64,000 nt of DNA from Actinomycetota bacterium (lineage in GTDB: Bacteria; Actinomycetota; Actinomycetes; Nanopelagicales; Nanopelagicaceae). The stretch spans positions 62,001-126,000 of the forward strand of contig WLPJ01000001.1 in assembly GCA_009698815.1 (NCBI GenBank), in the 5' to 3' direction. The position numbers and the translations under genes are program-made. The notes beneath the pieces were generated by a model, which made no database searches, was not told the origin of the DNA, and saw only the letters and a list, made by a program, of their open reading frames with translations. Below, in pieces: positions 10,022 to 17,629 of this stretch. Each line of letters starts with the position of its first letter. The stretch's first letter is position 1.

Positions 10022-10687
10022 ATGTTGGCAACTTTTACAGATCGATCAGGTGGTGTCAGCCAAGGCGCGTTCACTTCCTTTAATTTGGGCGACCATGTAA
10101 GTGATGATTCTGAGGATGTGCAGGCAAACCGCGCGCTCCTTGCTAGTAAATTTGGGCCGGTGCAATTTATGAATCAGGTCCATGGCAGCCGAATTGTGAT
10201 TATCGAAAGCGTTACAGATGAAGCTCCGACGGCAGATGCGCTAGTTACCGGAATTGCGGGAGTCACTCTTGCGGTAATGGTGGCTGATTGCATTCCATTA
10301 CTTCTTACCTCATCGGAGGCGGTCGCGGCAGTGCATGTTGGTCGGCGTGGTCTAGTAAATGGCGTTGCTATTAAAACAGTTGAATTAATGCGTGAGATGG
10401 GGGCGAGAAAAATTCGCGCGGTATTAGGACCCGCTATCTGTGGTCGTTGTTATGAAGTCTCACAAGATGTACATGATGAAGTTGTGGCGCTTCATCCGCT
10501 GGCAACTGCGCAGACTTCGGCGGGTACGCCAGCGTTAGACCTACCGAAGGCGCTTGCAGCCTCACTTGCGGCAGACGGTATTTCCGAAATTAGCGATCTG
10601 CAAATCTGCACCGTCGAAAGTGCTGATCACTTCTCATATCGCCGAGATGGCCTTACGGGACGACAGGTTGGGTTGGTCAGTCTATGA
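10022..10687 (+). CDS. pgeF: Peptidoglycan editing factor PgeF (YfiH/DUF152 family)
   Basis: This family has been linked to removal of wrongly built L-Ser-containing muropeptide precursors, and also shows purine nucleoside phosphorylase or laccase-like activity in some members. The 221 residues contain the copper/zinc-site signatures NQVHGSRI (about 51-58), VADCIPLLL, AAVHVGRRGLVNG and GPAICGRCYEV (about 139-149). The ORF starts directly at the conserved FTDRSGGVSQG region, as in actinobacterial members. There is no clear ribosome site before the ATG. The stop overlaps yggS (ATGA). Confidence 0.88.
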   Translation: MLATFTDRSGGVSQGAFTSFNLGDHVSDDSEDVQANRALLASKFGPVQFMNQVHGSRIVIIESVTDEAPTADALVTGIAGVTLAVMVADCIPLLLTSSEAVAAVHVGRRGLVNGVAIKTVELMREMGARKIRAVLGPAICGRCYEVSQDVHDEVVALHPLATAQTSAGTPALDLPKALAASLAADGISEISDLQICTVESADHFSYRRDGLTGRQVGLVSL

Positions 10688-11370
10688 ATTCGCGGGCGCA
10701 AGAGATCGCAGCCGCTTTAGCAAATGTGGAAGATCGCGTAACAAAAGCTGCAGCAAGTGCAGACCGCAAGCGCAGCGATTTAACTTTGATAGCGGTGACC
10801 AAGACATATCCAGCAAGTGATGTCCAAATTTTGGCTGACCTGGGAGTCAGCAACTTCGGTGAAAATCGCAGCGATGAAGGTTCGGAAAAGTCTGAAGCCA
10901 TCGCTGCAACTTGGCATTTTCAGGGCCAAGTCCAGGGACGAAAATTAAAAGATATTGCGAGCTGGGCCTCATATATTCACTCAATAAATTCTGTTGACCA
11001 CATCACAAAATTGTCTCGAATCTGCTCAGAAAAAAATCGTAAAATTTCAATCTTCTTACAGTTCTCACTCGATGGCGCACCAGATCGTGGGGGAGTTCAC
11101 GCAGATCAGTTAGGGCAGTTAGCCGATCAAGTTGCTGTCGACCCCAATCTTGATTTAGCAGGTCTGATGTGTGTGCCACCAGTTGAATATGCATTTGATC
11201 GCGCCTTTAGTGAAATAGCAAAAGTGCATAGCGCCTTTAAAATGAGCTTCCCAGATGCCGTTGGATTATCTGCCGGAATGAGTTCTGACTTTGAAGTGGC
11301 AATTGCGCACGGTGCGACACATCTGCGCGTAGGTAGTGAAATCCTTGGTTCGCGCGCTTATCACCCCTAA
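10684..11370 (+). CDS. yggS: YggS/PROSC family PLP-homeostasis protein
   Basis: A single-domain pyridoxal-phosphate-binding protein of the alanine-racemase-fold family that buffers PLP and affects amino-acid pools rather than acting as a racemase. The 228 residues contain LIAVTKTYP (about 36-44) with the PLP lysine, NFGENRSDEG, WHFQGQVQGRK and the phosphate-binding SAGMSSDFEVAI with LRVGSEILGSR at the end. It overlaps pgeF by ATGA and precedes sepF by 9 bases. This is the standard ftsZ-pgeF-yggS-sepF-yggT order of Gram-positive bacteria. Confidence 0.92.
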   Translation: MNSRAQEIAAALANVEDRVTKAAASADRKRSDLTLIAVTKTYPASDVQILADLGVSNFGENRSDEGSEKSEAIAATWHFQGQVQGRKLKDIASWASYIHSINSVDHITKLSRICSEKNRKISIFLQFSLDGAPDRGGVHADQLGQLADQVAVDPNLDLAGLMCVPPVEYAFDRAFSEIAKVHSAFKMSFPDAVGLSAGMSSDFEVAIAHGATHLRVGSEILGSRAYHP

Positions 11371-11379
11371 ACTTTACCT

Positions 11380-11850
11380 ATGTCAGCACTTAATAAAATG
11401 ATGGGCTACCTCGGTCTAGTAGATACCGATGAGCAAGCCCAAGTTGAAGGAACTCCTGTACGTGCAACCGATCGTCCTGCTCGCGATGTATCACGTATGT
11501 CACGTGATCGCGCAGGGGTAACAGTCGTTGGCTCAACAGTTGCAGTTGCACAATCAACACAACCAGAAGTCAATTATCACATCATCACTTTGCAACCTCG
11601 CTCTTACAGCGAAGCGCGCAAAATGGGCGAGCACTATCGCGAAGGTAATCCTGTAATCATCAACCTTGATGACATGGAAGAGTCAGAGCGCAAGCGTTTA
11701 GTCGACTTCGCTAGCGGTTTGGTCTTTGGTCTTCACGGACGCATCGAGCGTGTAAGCCATAAAGTATTTCTATTATCTCCTGCCAACGTAAATGTCAGCA
11801 GTGAAGATAAGACCGCTGCTGCGCAAGCCAGCTTCTTTAACCAGAGCTGA
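11380..11850 (+). CDS. sepF: Cell division protein SepF
   Basis: SepF anchors FtsZ to the membrane in Gram-positive bacteria and replaces FtsA, which I do not see in the window. The 156 residues start with a short amphipathic stretch (MSALNKMMGYLGL), a variable charged linker, and the SepF core from about residue 67 with VIINLDDMEE (about 91-100) and FASGLVFGLHGRIERVS. No strong Shine-Dalgarno precedes the ATG. It belongs to the ftsZ-to-yggT run. Confidence 0.93.
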   Translation: MSALNKMMGYLGLVDTDEQAQVEGTPVRATDRPARDVSRMSRDRAGVTVVGSTVAVAQSTQPEVNYHIITLQPRSYSEARKMGEHYREGNPVIINLDDMEESERKRLVDFASGLVFGLHGRIERVSHKVFLLSPANVNVSSEDKTAAAQASFFNQS

Positions 11851-11876
11851 TTTAGTAAGTAGGTCGTTAGATAACT

Positions 11877-12158
11877 ATGATTACAAACCTGCTCCTAACA
11901 CTTCTTGATCTCTTTAAGTACGCGCTCTTTATTCGCTTGATCATCGATTATGTCCGCATCTTTGCGCGCAACTGGCGTCCAAACTCATTTTTGATCGCTG
12001 TTTTCGAATTCATTTATACAGTCACTGATCCACCTATGAAATTTGTAGGCAGATTTGTTCCGCCACTTCGTTTAGGTGGAGTCTCACTTGACTTATCTTT
12101 TATCGTTCTTCTAATTGCTATTGGCTTAGCTAAGAGCCTCATCGTAGTTCTGTTTTAA
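11877..12158 (+). CDS. YggT family membrane protein
   Basis: A 93-residue integral membrane protein with two hydrophobic segments (about 3-23 and 70-92) flanking the family core VFEFIYTVTDPPMKFVGRF (about 42-60). YggT proteins sit beside sepF and are tied genetically to division and osmotic tolerance, but their biochemical role is unclear. In Streptomyces and Mycobacterium the next gene is divIVA (wag31). Here the strand flips and ileS follows tail to tail with a 3-base gap and no visible terminator. Confidence 0.88.
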   Translation: MITNLLLTLLDLFKYALFIRLIIDYVRIFARNWRPNSFLIAVFEFIYTVTDPPMKFVGRFVPPLRLGGVSLDLSFIVLLIAIGLAKSLIVVLF

Positions 12159-12161
12159 GCG

Positions 12162-15100
12162 TTAAGCCTTTTCTAGGATTGCACTAATCGCAAGATCGTT
12201 ATCTTCTGCAGGAATGCTTGGGTCGTGAGTAAATTCCAAAGCTAAAACTTCATCGCTGATATGGCTAGCAGCCGATGAAATTGCCAAAACGATTGCCGGA
12301 TCAGTATTCCAACGCACCTTAATTCGATCAGAGATTTCAAAGCCATCGCTCTTGCGACGTTCTTGAATAAAGCGGATTACTTCACGAACATTTCCGGCAT
12401 CTATCAAGGCTGGTGAAAGTGCTAAATCAAGGGCAACGGATTCACCCTCATGGCTTGCCACCATCCAGCCACTCTTAGGAACTTCAGTGATCACCAGATC
12501 ATCTAATTCGATATCCCACGTTGCAACCTTGGTCGCACCACTTGCACGAAGCGTCTTAACCAGGGCTGTCGCATCGGTAGCTGAAATTGCTTTGGCAATA
12601 TCTTGAACTTCCTTGCCGTACTTGGCGCCGAGTGATTTGAAATTAGCCTTGATTGAGATATTTACTAAATCTCCATCGGCATCGGCAATATCGGCAAGGT
12701 CAATCACATTTAGCTCATCTGAAATCTGATCCTTCATATCCTTCGGCAACTTAGACCAACCATTTGCCGAAATCAGTGCACGTTGCAGTGGCTGGCGAAT
12801 CTTGATCGCAGATTCGGCGCGCGCGGCGCGACCAAGTTCCACGACCCGGCGAGTCATTGCAACCTGCGCATTTAACTCCAGATTAATTAGTGAAGCATCG
12901 GCTACTGGAAAATTAGTTAGGTGAACTGAATCTGCAGCCTTTGGATCGGCCATCTTTACCAACTCTTGCCAAACATGTTCGGTGATAAAAGGAACCATTG
13001 GTGCCAGTAGCTGAGTTAGCGTCACTAGACATTCGTGCAAGGTGCCAAGGGCGGCCACATCGCCATCCCAGAAGCGACGACGCGAGCGACGCACATACCA
13101 ATTAGAGAGATCATCGATGAAACGTGCCAGCGCTTTTCCGGCAACTTGCGAATCAAATTCTTCATAAGCCACATCAACTTCTTGGATTAACGAATTGAGT
13201 TCGCTCAAGATCCAACGATCCATCATGGAGCGATCTTTAACCGCTGGGATCTGGGAAATTTCAAAGTTTGATGACTGCGCATAGAGAGTATGGAAAGAGA
13301 TGGTGTTCCAGTAAGTAAGCAAAGTCTTTCGAACAACATCGCTGATCGCATCGTGGCCCACGCGACGTGCTGACCATGGAGAGCCTGCCGCCAACATGTA
13401 CCAGCGCACAGCATCGGCGCCATGTTGATCCATCAGCGCAATTGGCTCAAGTACGTTTCCTACATGCTTGCTCATCTTGCGACCATCTTTATCTAAGATA
13501 TGGCCCAGGCAGAGCACGTCCTTGTAAGAGCCTTTATCGAAGACCAAAGTGCCGATAGCCATCAAGGTATAGAACCAGCCACGCGTTTGATCAATTGCTT
13601 CGCAGATAAAATCAGCAGGGTAAGCAGCTTCAAATTTTTCAACTGAGCCAGGCTTATGCGGATAACCCCATTGCGCAAATGGCATCGCACCAGAGTCATA
13701 CCAACAATCAATAACTTCAGGAACGCGCGTCATTGTTTTGCCACAAGTAGCGCAAGGGAAGTTGATGTCATCTACAAAGGGACGGTGCGGATCTAAGTTA
13801 GATAGTTCTTGCCCAGCAAGTGCGCCTAGCTCTGCAAGTGAATCAACGCAGATTTCATGCTTTTCTTCACAACGCCAAATTGGGAGAGGAGTACCCCAAT
13901 AGCGATTTCGCGATAGCGCCCAGTCAATATTGTTATTTAGCCAGTCGCCATAACGACCAGTCTTAATTGTTTCAGGATGCCAGTTGGTCGCATTATTCTC
14001 GCGAATCAACGCATCTTTAATTGATGTAGTACGGATATACCAAGAAGGTTGTGCGTAATAAATCAAGGCAGTATGGCAGCGCCAGCAATGCGGATAAGGA
14101 TGCTCAAAGGGTTGGTGCTTATATAAAACACCACGCGATTTAAGTTCTTTTACTAAAATTTTGTCAGCATCTTTAAAGAAAATTCCACCAACTAGTGGCA
14201 CATCGCTTAAGAATGTTCCATCAGGTGCGATTGGATTTACCACCGGCAATCCATAACCACGACAGACCGCTAAGTCATCGGCGCCAAAGGCGGGGGATTG
14301 GTGGACCAACCCTGTTCCATCTTCTGTAGTTACATATGTTGCAAGAACTACAAAATGTGAGTCTGGGATATCAACTAAATCAAGGGGGCGCTGATATTTG
14401 GTGTGTTCTAGATCCTTACCTTTAATCCTCTTAAGTACTCTAATTTCGCCAGTTAAGGCTGACAGAAGAGGTTCTGCAACGACCAGTACTTCTCGGTTCT
14501 CTTCAACGATTACTTCAGCTACAACATAATCGACATCGGGATGTACCGCGATTGCAGTATTTGAAACTAGCGTCCAAGGAGTAGTCGTCCAAACCAAAAG
14601 CGCTGCGCCTAGGTCTGCAAGTTCACCAGATGTGATCGGAAAGCGCACATAAACGGAAGGATCTGTAACTGTTTCATATCCTTGCGCAAGCTCATGATCC
14701 GAAAGCCCGGTTCCGCAACGGGGGCAATATGGAGCAACGCGATGATCTTGAACCAAGAGACCTTTCTTCCAAATCTCTTTAAGGCTCCACCAAACACTTT
14801 CTACATATTCTGGAGCCATAGTCCAATAGGCCTGATCAAAATCAACCCAGAAACCCATGCGGTTGGTCATCGTTGCGAAGGCACCGACGTGGCGAGTTAC
14901 AGATTCGCGGCACATCTCATTAAAGGCAGCAATTCCATATTTTTCAATGTCGCCTTTTCCAGAAAATCCCAACTCTTTTTCAACAGCAATTTCAACTGGC
15001 AAACCGTGGCAATCCCAACCTGCTTTGCGGGTTACATATTTGCCCTTCATTGTTTGATAACGCGGAAAGACATCTTTAAAGACGCGCGCTTCAATGTGGT

Positions 15101-15272
15101 GGGTGCCCGGCATACCGTTAGCAGTTGGTGGGCCTTCATAGAAGGTCCAAGGCTGGCCGCCAACGCGCGCCGCAGTACTTGCCTCGAAGATTGAATGTGT
15201 GCGCCAGAAATCCAAAATCGAACGTTCCATCGCAGGAAGGTCGATTTGAGCAGAAATTGGGCGCATAGTCAT
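12162..15272 (-). CDS. ileS: Isoleucyl-tRNA synthetase
   Basis: Charges tRNA-Ile with isoleucine. The 1036 residues are typical for the longer, eukaryote-like IleRS form found in many actinobacteria. The HIGH-like motif is in PGTHHIEARVFKD (about 55-67), followed by RKAGWDCHGLPVEI. The KMSKS motif is in DGRKMSKHVGNV. Cysteine pairs CPRCG, CWRC and CATCG may bind zinc. The ATG at 15272 is followed by another in-frame ATG at 15266, so the start may be two codons later. A hairpin pair overlaps this start. I saw no T-box consensus in the 96-base divergent gap. Confidence 0.97.
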   Translation of the reverse strand: MTMRPISAQIDLPAMERSILDFWRTHSIFEASTAARVGGQPWTFYEGPPTANGMPGTHHIEARVFKDVFPRYQTMKGKYVTRKAGWDCHGLPVEIAVEKELGFSGKGDIEKYGIAAFNEMCRESVTRHVGAFATMTNRMGFWVDFDQAYWTMAPEYVESVWWSLKEIWKKGLLVQDHRVAPYCPRCGTGLSDHELAQGYETVTDPSVYVRFPITSGELADLGAALLVWTTTPWTLVSNTAIAVHPDVDYVVAEVIVEENREVLVVAEPLLSALTGEIRVLKRIKGKDLEHTKYQRPLDLVDIPDSHFVVLATYVTTEDGTGLVHQSPAFGADDLAVCRGYGLPVVNPIAPDGTFLSDVPLVGGIFFKDADKILVKELKSRGVLYKHQPFEHPYPHCWRCHTALIYYAQPSWYIRTTSIKDALIRENNATNWHPETIKTGRYGDWLNNNIDWALSRNRYWGTPLPIWRCEEKHEICVDSLAELGALAGQELSNLDPHRPFVDDINFPCATCGKTMTRVPEVIDCWYDSGAMPFAQWGYPHKPGSVEKFEAAYPADFICEAIDQTRGWFYTLMAIGTLVFDKGSYKDVLCLGHILDKDGRKMSKHVGNVLEPIALMDQHGADAVRWYMLAAGSPWSARRVGHDAISDVVRKTLLTYWNTISFHTLYAQSSNFEISQIPAVKDRSMMDRWILSELNSLIQEVDVAYEEFDSQVAGKALARFIDDLSNWYVRRSRRRFWDGDVAALGTLHECLVTLTQLLAPMVPFITEHVWQELVKMADPKAADSVHLTNFPVADASLINLELNAQVAMTRRVVELGRAARAESAIKIRQPLQRALISANGWSKLPKDMKDQISDELNVIDLADIADADGDLVNISIKANFKSLGAKYGKEVQDIAKAISATDATALVKTLRASGATKVATWDIELDDLVITEVPKSGWMVASHEGESVALDLALSPALIDAGNVREVIRFIQERRKSDGFEISDRIKVRWNTDPAIVLAISSAASHISDEVLALEFTHDPSIPAEDNDLAISAILEKA

Positions 15273-15294
15273 TAGAGGGAGAGTCTAATCCCTC
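15271..15294 (-). promoter_or_regulatory. Overlapping inverted repeats at the ileS start
   Basis: GAGGGA/TCCCTC (15275-15280 with 15289-15294, 8-base loop) and ATTAGA/TCTAAT (15271-15276 with 15284-15289, 7-base loop) share bases and cannot form at the same time. On the ileS mRNA the second stem includes the first bases of the start ATG, and the first uses the purine-rich stretch just upstream. This could tune ileS translation. The stems are short and the idea is inference. Confidence 0.35.
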
Positions 15295-15413
15295 ACCCTG
15301 ATTTGCATGATCACCCTAATTAATATGGGCCACTTCAATTAAAAGGTAAGAATTCACGCCCTCCCTGAGTGGCAAAGTTGGTGGTGCGCCAAAAAGAGCA
15401 TAAGGTGCGCGGC

Positions 15414-16187
15414 GTGCCAGCAAAAAAGAAAGCCTCTGCCAAGAAGGTAGCTAAGAAAGCCCCTGCAAAAAAGGTGGCTAAGAAAGCTCCAGCGAAAAAA
15501 GCGCCAGCAAAGAAATCTGTTGCGAAAAAAGTGCCAGCAAAGAAAGCGCCAGCCAAGAAATCTGCTGCCAAAAAAGCTCCAGCCAAGAAAGCTCCAGGTC
15601 GCCCGTTCCCTTCCAAAGTTGGCAAGACCACTCTTACAGTTGATGAGAAATCGCAGACCGTAAGCGTTGCAACCGTTGTTGCACCAGTTTCTACACCTGT
15701 GATCGAAGAACGTCGACTAGTAATGCCCCCACCTCCACGCCCAGTAAAGAGTGGCAAGAAAGTAGCGCCCCTTAAGCCAATTAAGGCAGCGCCGACTCCA
15801 GTTACTGCCAGCGATGGTGAGGCGCCATGGTCTGGCGCAGAATTAAAATCTGTCCGCACTGAAATTTCCAAGGAGTTAGCGCGTCTGCGCGTAGAACTCG
15901 CGCACGTAGAAGCCGAAATGAATGAGTTAATCACCGAATCTGGTGAAGGTGCCGGAGATGATCAAGCAGATTCTGGCACGAAGACATTCGAACGCGAACA
16001 CGAAATGTCACTAGTAATTAATGCGCGAGATATGGTCTTGCAGACCGAGCGCGCTCTTGATCGAATCGATAATAAGACTTATGGAAATTGTGAAGAATGC
16101 GGCTACGCAATTGGTAAAGCGCGACTTCAAGTCTTTCCTCGCGCAACTCTCTGCATGATCTGCAAGCAGAAGGAAGAGCGGCGCTAA
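15414..16187 (+). CDS. DksA/TraR-type zinc-finger protein with Lys-Ala-Pro tail
   Basis: The N-terminal ~60 residues are repeats of KKAPAKK type, like histone H1 or actinobacterial HupB tails. A variable linker follows, then an acidic coiled stretch, and a C-terminal C4 zinc finger CEECG...CMICK in the DksA/TraR family. DksA-like proteins act on RNA polymerase; the basic tail suggests DNA or RNA binding, but the role is not proven. The track ORF starts at GTG 15369. I prefer GTG 15414 (MPAKKK...) because AAGG lies 8 bases upstream and the extra residues look unlike the tail; GTG 15405 is also possible. The gene sits in the ileS-dksA-lspA-rluD order known from Streptomyces. Confidence 0.85.
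   Translation: MPAKKKASAKKVAKKAPAKKVAKKAPAKKAPAKKSVAKKVPAKKAPAKKSAAKKAPAKKAPGRPFPSKVGKTTLTVDEKSQTVSVATVVAPVSTPVIEERRLVMPPPPRPVKSGKKVAPLKPIKAAPTPVTASDGEAPWSGAELKSVRTEISKELARLRVELAHVEAEMNELITESGEGAGDDQADSGTKTFEREHEMSLVINARDMVLQTERALDRIDNKTYGNCEECGYAIGKARLQVFPRATLCMICKQKEERR
15417..15600 (+). repeat. Degenerate tandem coding repeat (Lys/Ala/Pro units)
   Basis: Imperfect units built on AAGAAAGCTCCAGC-like 12-27 base modules encode the KKAPAKK repeats of the DksA-like protein. The region is purine-rich on the plus strand and prone to slippage, so tail length may vary between strains. The antisense ORF over this repeat is a by-product of its composition. Confidence 0.7.
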
Positions 16188-16188
16188 G

Positions 16189-16671
16189 GTGCGCCCCAGT
16201 TCTAAACTCTGGAAAAGGCTCTACACGATTGCTTGGGCCGTTTGGCTCTTTGATTTTGCTACAAAAGTTTGGGCAATTAACAATCTAAGTGCGAGTAACC
16301 CCACCAAAATAATCGGTAATTTTCTGCAACTAACTCTCATCCGAAATTCGGGCGCCGCATTTAGCCTGGCACAAGGTGCCACGATTGTCTTTACTATTTT
16401 CGCAATATTGGTCGTGGGAGCAATTGCCTACTATGCACCGCGCATCACATCTGGTGGCTGGTCGGTAGTTCTAGGACTAGCCCTTGGTGGAGTCCTCGGC
16501 AATCTCACTGATCGCATCTTTCGCACCCCCGGGTATTTCACAGGACGTGTAATCGATTGGATTGAGCTGACGCATTGGCCAGTATTTAACTTGGCAGATA
16601 GCGCTATTGTGGTTGCAGCAGGTATCGCAATAGTTCTTTCGATCCGCAATATTTCACCGATGGGGGCTTAA
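16189..16671 (+). CDS. lspA: Lipoprotein signal peptidase LspA
   Basis: LspA cuts the signal peptide from diacylglyceryl-modified prolipoproteins in the membrane. The 160 residues have four hydrophobic segments, the conserved RNSGAAFS (about 52-59), GNLTDRIFR (about 104-112), and the two catalytic aspartates in VIDWIEL (about 121-127) and FNLADSAI (about 133-140). It starts at GTG one base after the dksA-like stop. It works after Lgt, which is also encoded in this window at 32314. Confidence 0.95.
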   Translation: MRPSSKLWKRLYTIAWAVWLFDFATKVWAINNLSASNPTKIIGNFLQLTLIRNSGAAFSLAQGATIVFTIFAILVVGAIAYYAPRITSGGWSVVLGLALGGVLGNLTDRIFRTPGYFTGRVIDWIELTHWPVFNLADSAIVVAAGIAIVLSIRNISPMGA

Positions 16672-17610
16672 ATGTCACGCGAAACGCGCACTTTAAGTGT
16701 CCCTGAAGGTGTTGCCGGCGAACGCATCGATAGCGCCTTGACTCGCGTTCTTGGACTATCTCGCACCGCAATTGTTCGGTTGCTTGAAGATGGTGACATC
16801 ACTACTGGTGGTCGCGCCATGACGAAATCTGAACGCGTTACAGATGGACAAATTATTGATGTCCTAATGCCGGAACCGTTAAATCAAGATCCCATTCCTT
16901 TAACTCCACTGGCCGGTTTAACAGTTGTCTACGATGATGAAGATATTGTCGTAATTGATAAGCCGGTCGGATGCGCCGCGCACCCCAGCCCGGGTTGGAT
17001 GGGTCCAACAGTTGTTGGCGCACTTACTGCTGCCGGATACACAATCTCTACATCAGGTCCGGCTGAGAGAGCGGGCATCGTTCACCGCCTAGATGTTGGT
17101 ACTAGCGGCTTGATGATCGTTGCCAAGACTGACCGTGCCTATACAAAGTTAAAAGATGCCTTCCGTAACCACGAAGTCGAAAAAACTTATCACGCACTAG
17201 TGCAAGGACATATGGATCCAGTCACCGGAACAATTGATGCACCGATTGATCGCCACCCTAAAGAAGATCATCGCTTTGCAGTTGTTGCAACAGGGAAAGA
17301 AAGCATTACGCATTATGAAGTAATCGAGTTCTACCGCTCGGTCTCGCTCGTAAAAGTTGAATTAGAAACTGGGCGTACTCATCAAATTCGCGTTCACTTC
17401 TCTGCACTAAACCACCCATTAGTTGGTGACACGACTTATGGCGCAGATCCAGTGCTCGGTAAATCTTTGGGGATGTCGCGACCTTGGTTGCACGCCCTCG
17501 AACTGCGCTTTGACCATCCTGTTAGCAAGCAACCGCTACTTTTAAAGGCTGCCTATGCACCTGACCTTCAGGCTTGTCTGGCGTTGCTATCCGAAGCCGT
17601 TCTGCCTTAA
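16672..17610 (+). CDS. rluD: 23S rRNA pseudouridine synthase, RluD family
   Basis: Converts uridine to pseudouridine in large-subunit rRNA. The 312 residues begin with an S4 RNA-binding domain (about 15-75), followed by the RluA-type catalytic domain with the signature GIVHRLDVGTSGLMIVAKT (about 137-155), whose HRLD aspartate is catalytic. LETGRTHQIRVH (about 233-244) is the second family motif. It starts at the base after the lspA stop. RluD specificity (helix 69) is assumed from gene order, so another RluA-family target is possible. Confidence 0.9.
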   Translation: MSRETRTLSVPEGVAGERIDSALTRVLGLSRTAIVRLLEDGDITTGGRAMTKSERVTDGQIIDVLMPEPLNQDPIPLTPLAGLTVVYDDEDIVVIDKPVGCAAHPSPGWMGPTVVGALTAAGYTISTSGPAERAGIVHRLDVGTSGLMIVAKTDRAYTKLKDAFRNHEVEKTYHALVQGHMDPVTGTIDAPIDRHPKEDHRFAVVATGKESITHYEVIEFYRSVSLVKVELETGRTHQIRVHFSALNHPLVGDTTYGADPVLGKSLGMSRPWLHALELRFDHPVSKQPLLLKAAYAPDLQACLALLSEAVLP

Positions 17611-17629
17611 CCACTAACCTTGTGCAACT

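Noticed and set aside
14682-15194. 170-residue plus-strand ORF
   Set aside because: It is the antisense of the N-terminal part of ileS, which has full catalytic motifs.
15273-15400. Possible T-box riboswitch for ileS
   Set aside because: The ileS leader is under 100 bases and lacks a TGGNACCGCG-type sequence on the minus strand.
15335-15934. 199-residue minus-strand ORF rich in Ala, Gly and Phe
   Set aside because: It is the antisense of the Lys/Ala/Pro repeat of the DksA-like gene; the open frame follows from the repeat composition.
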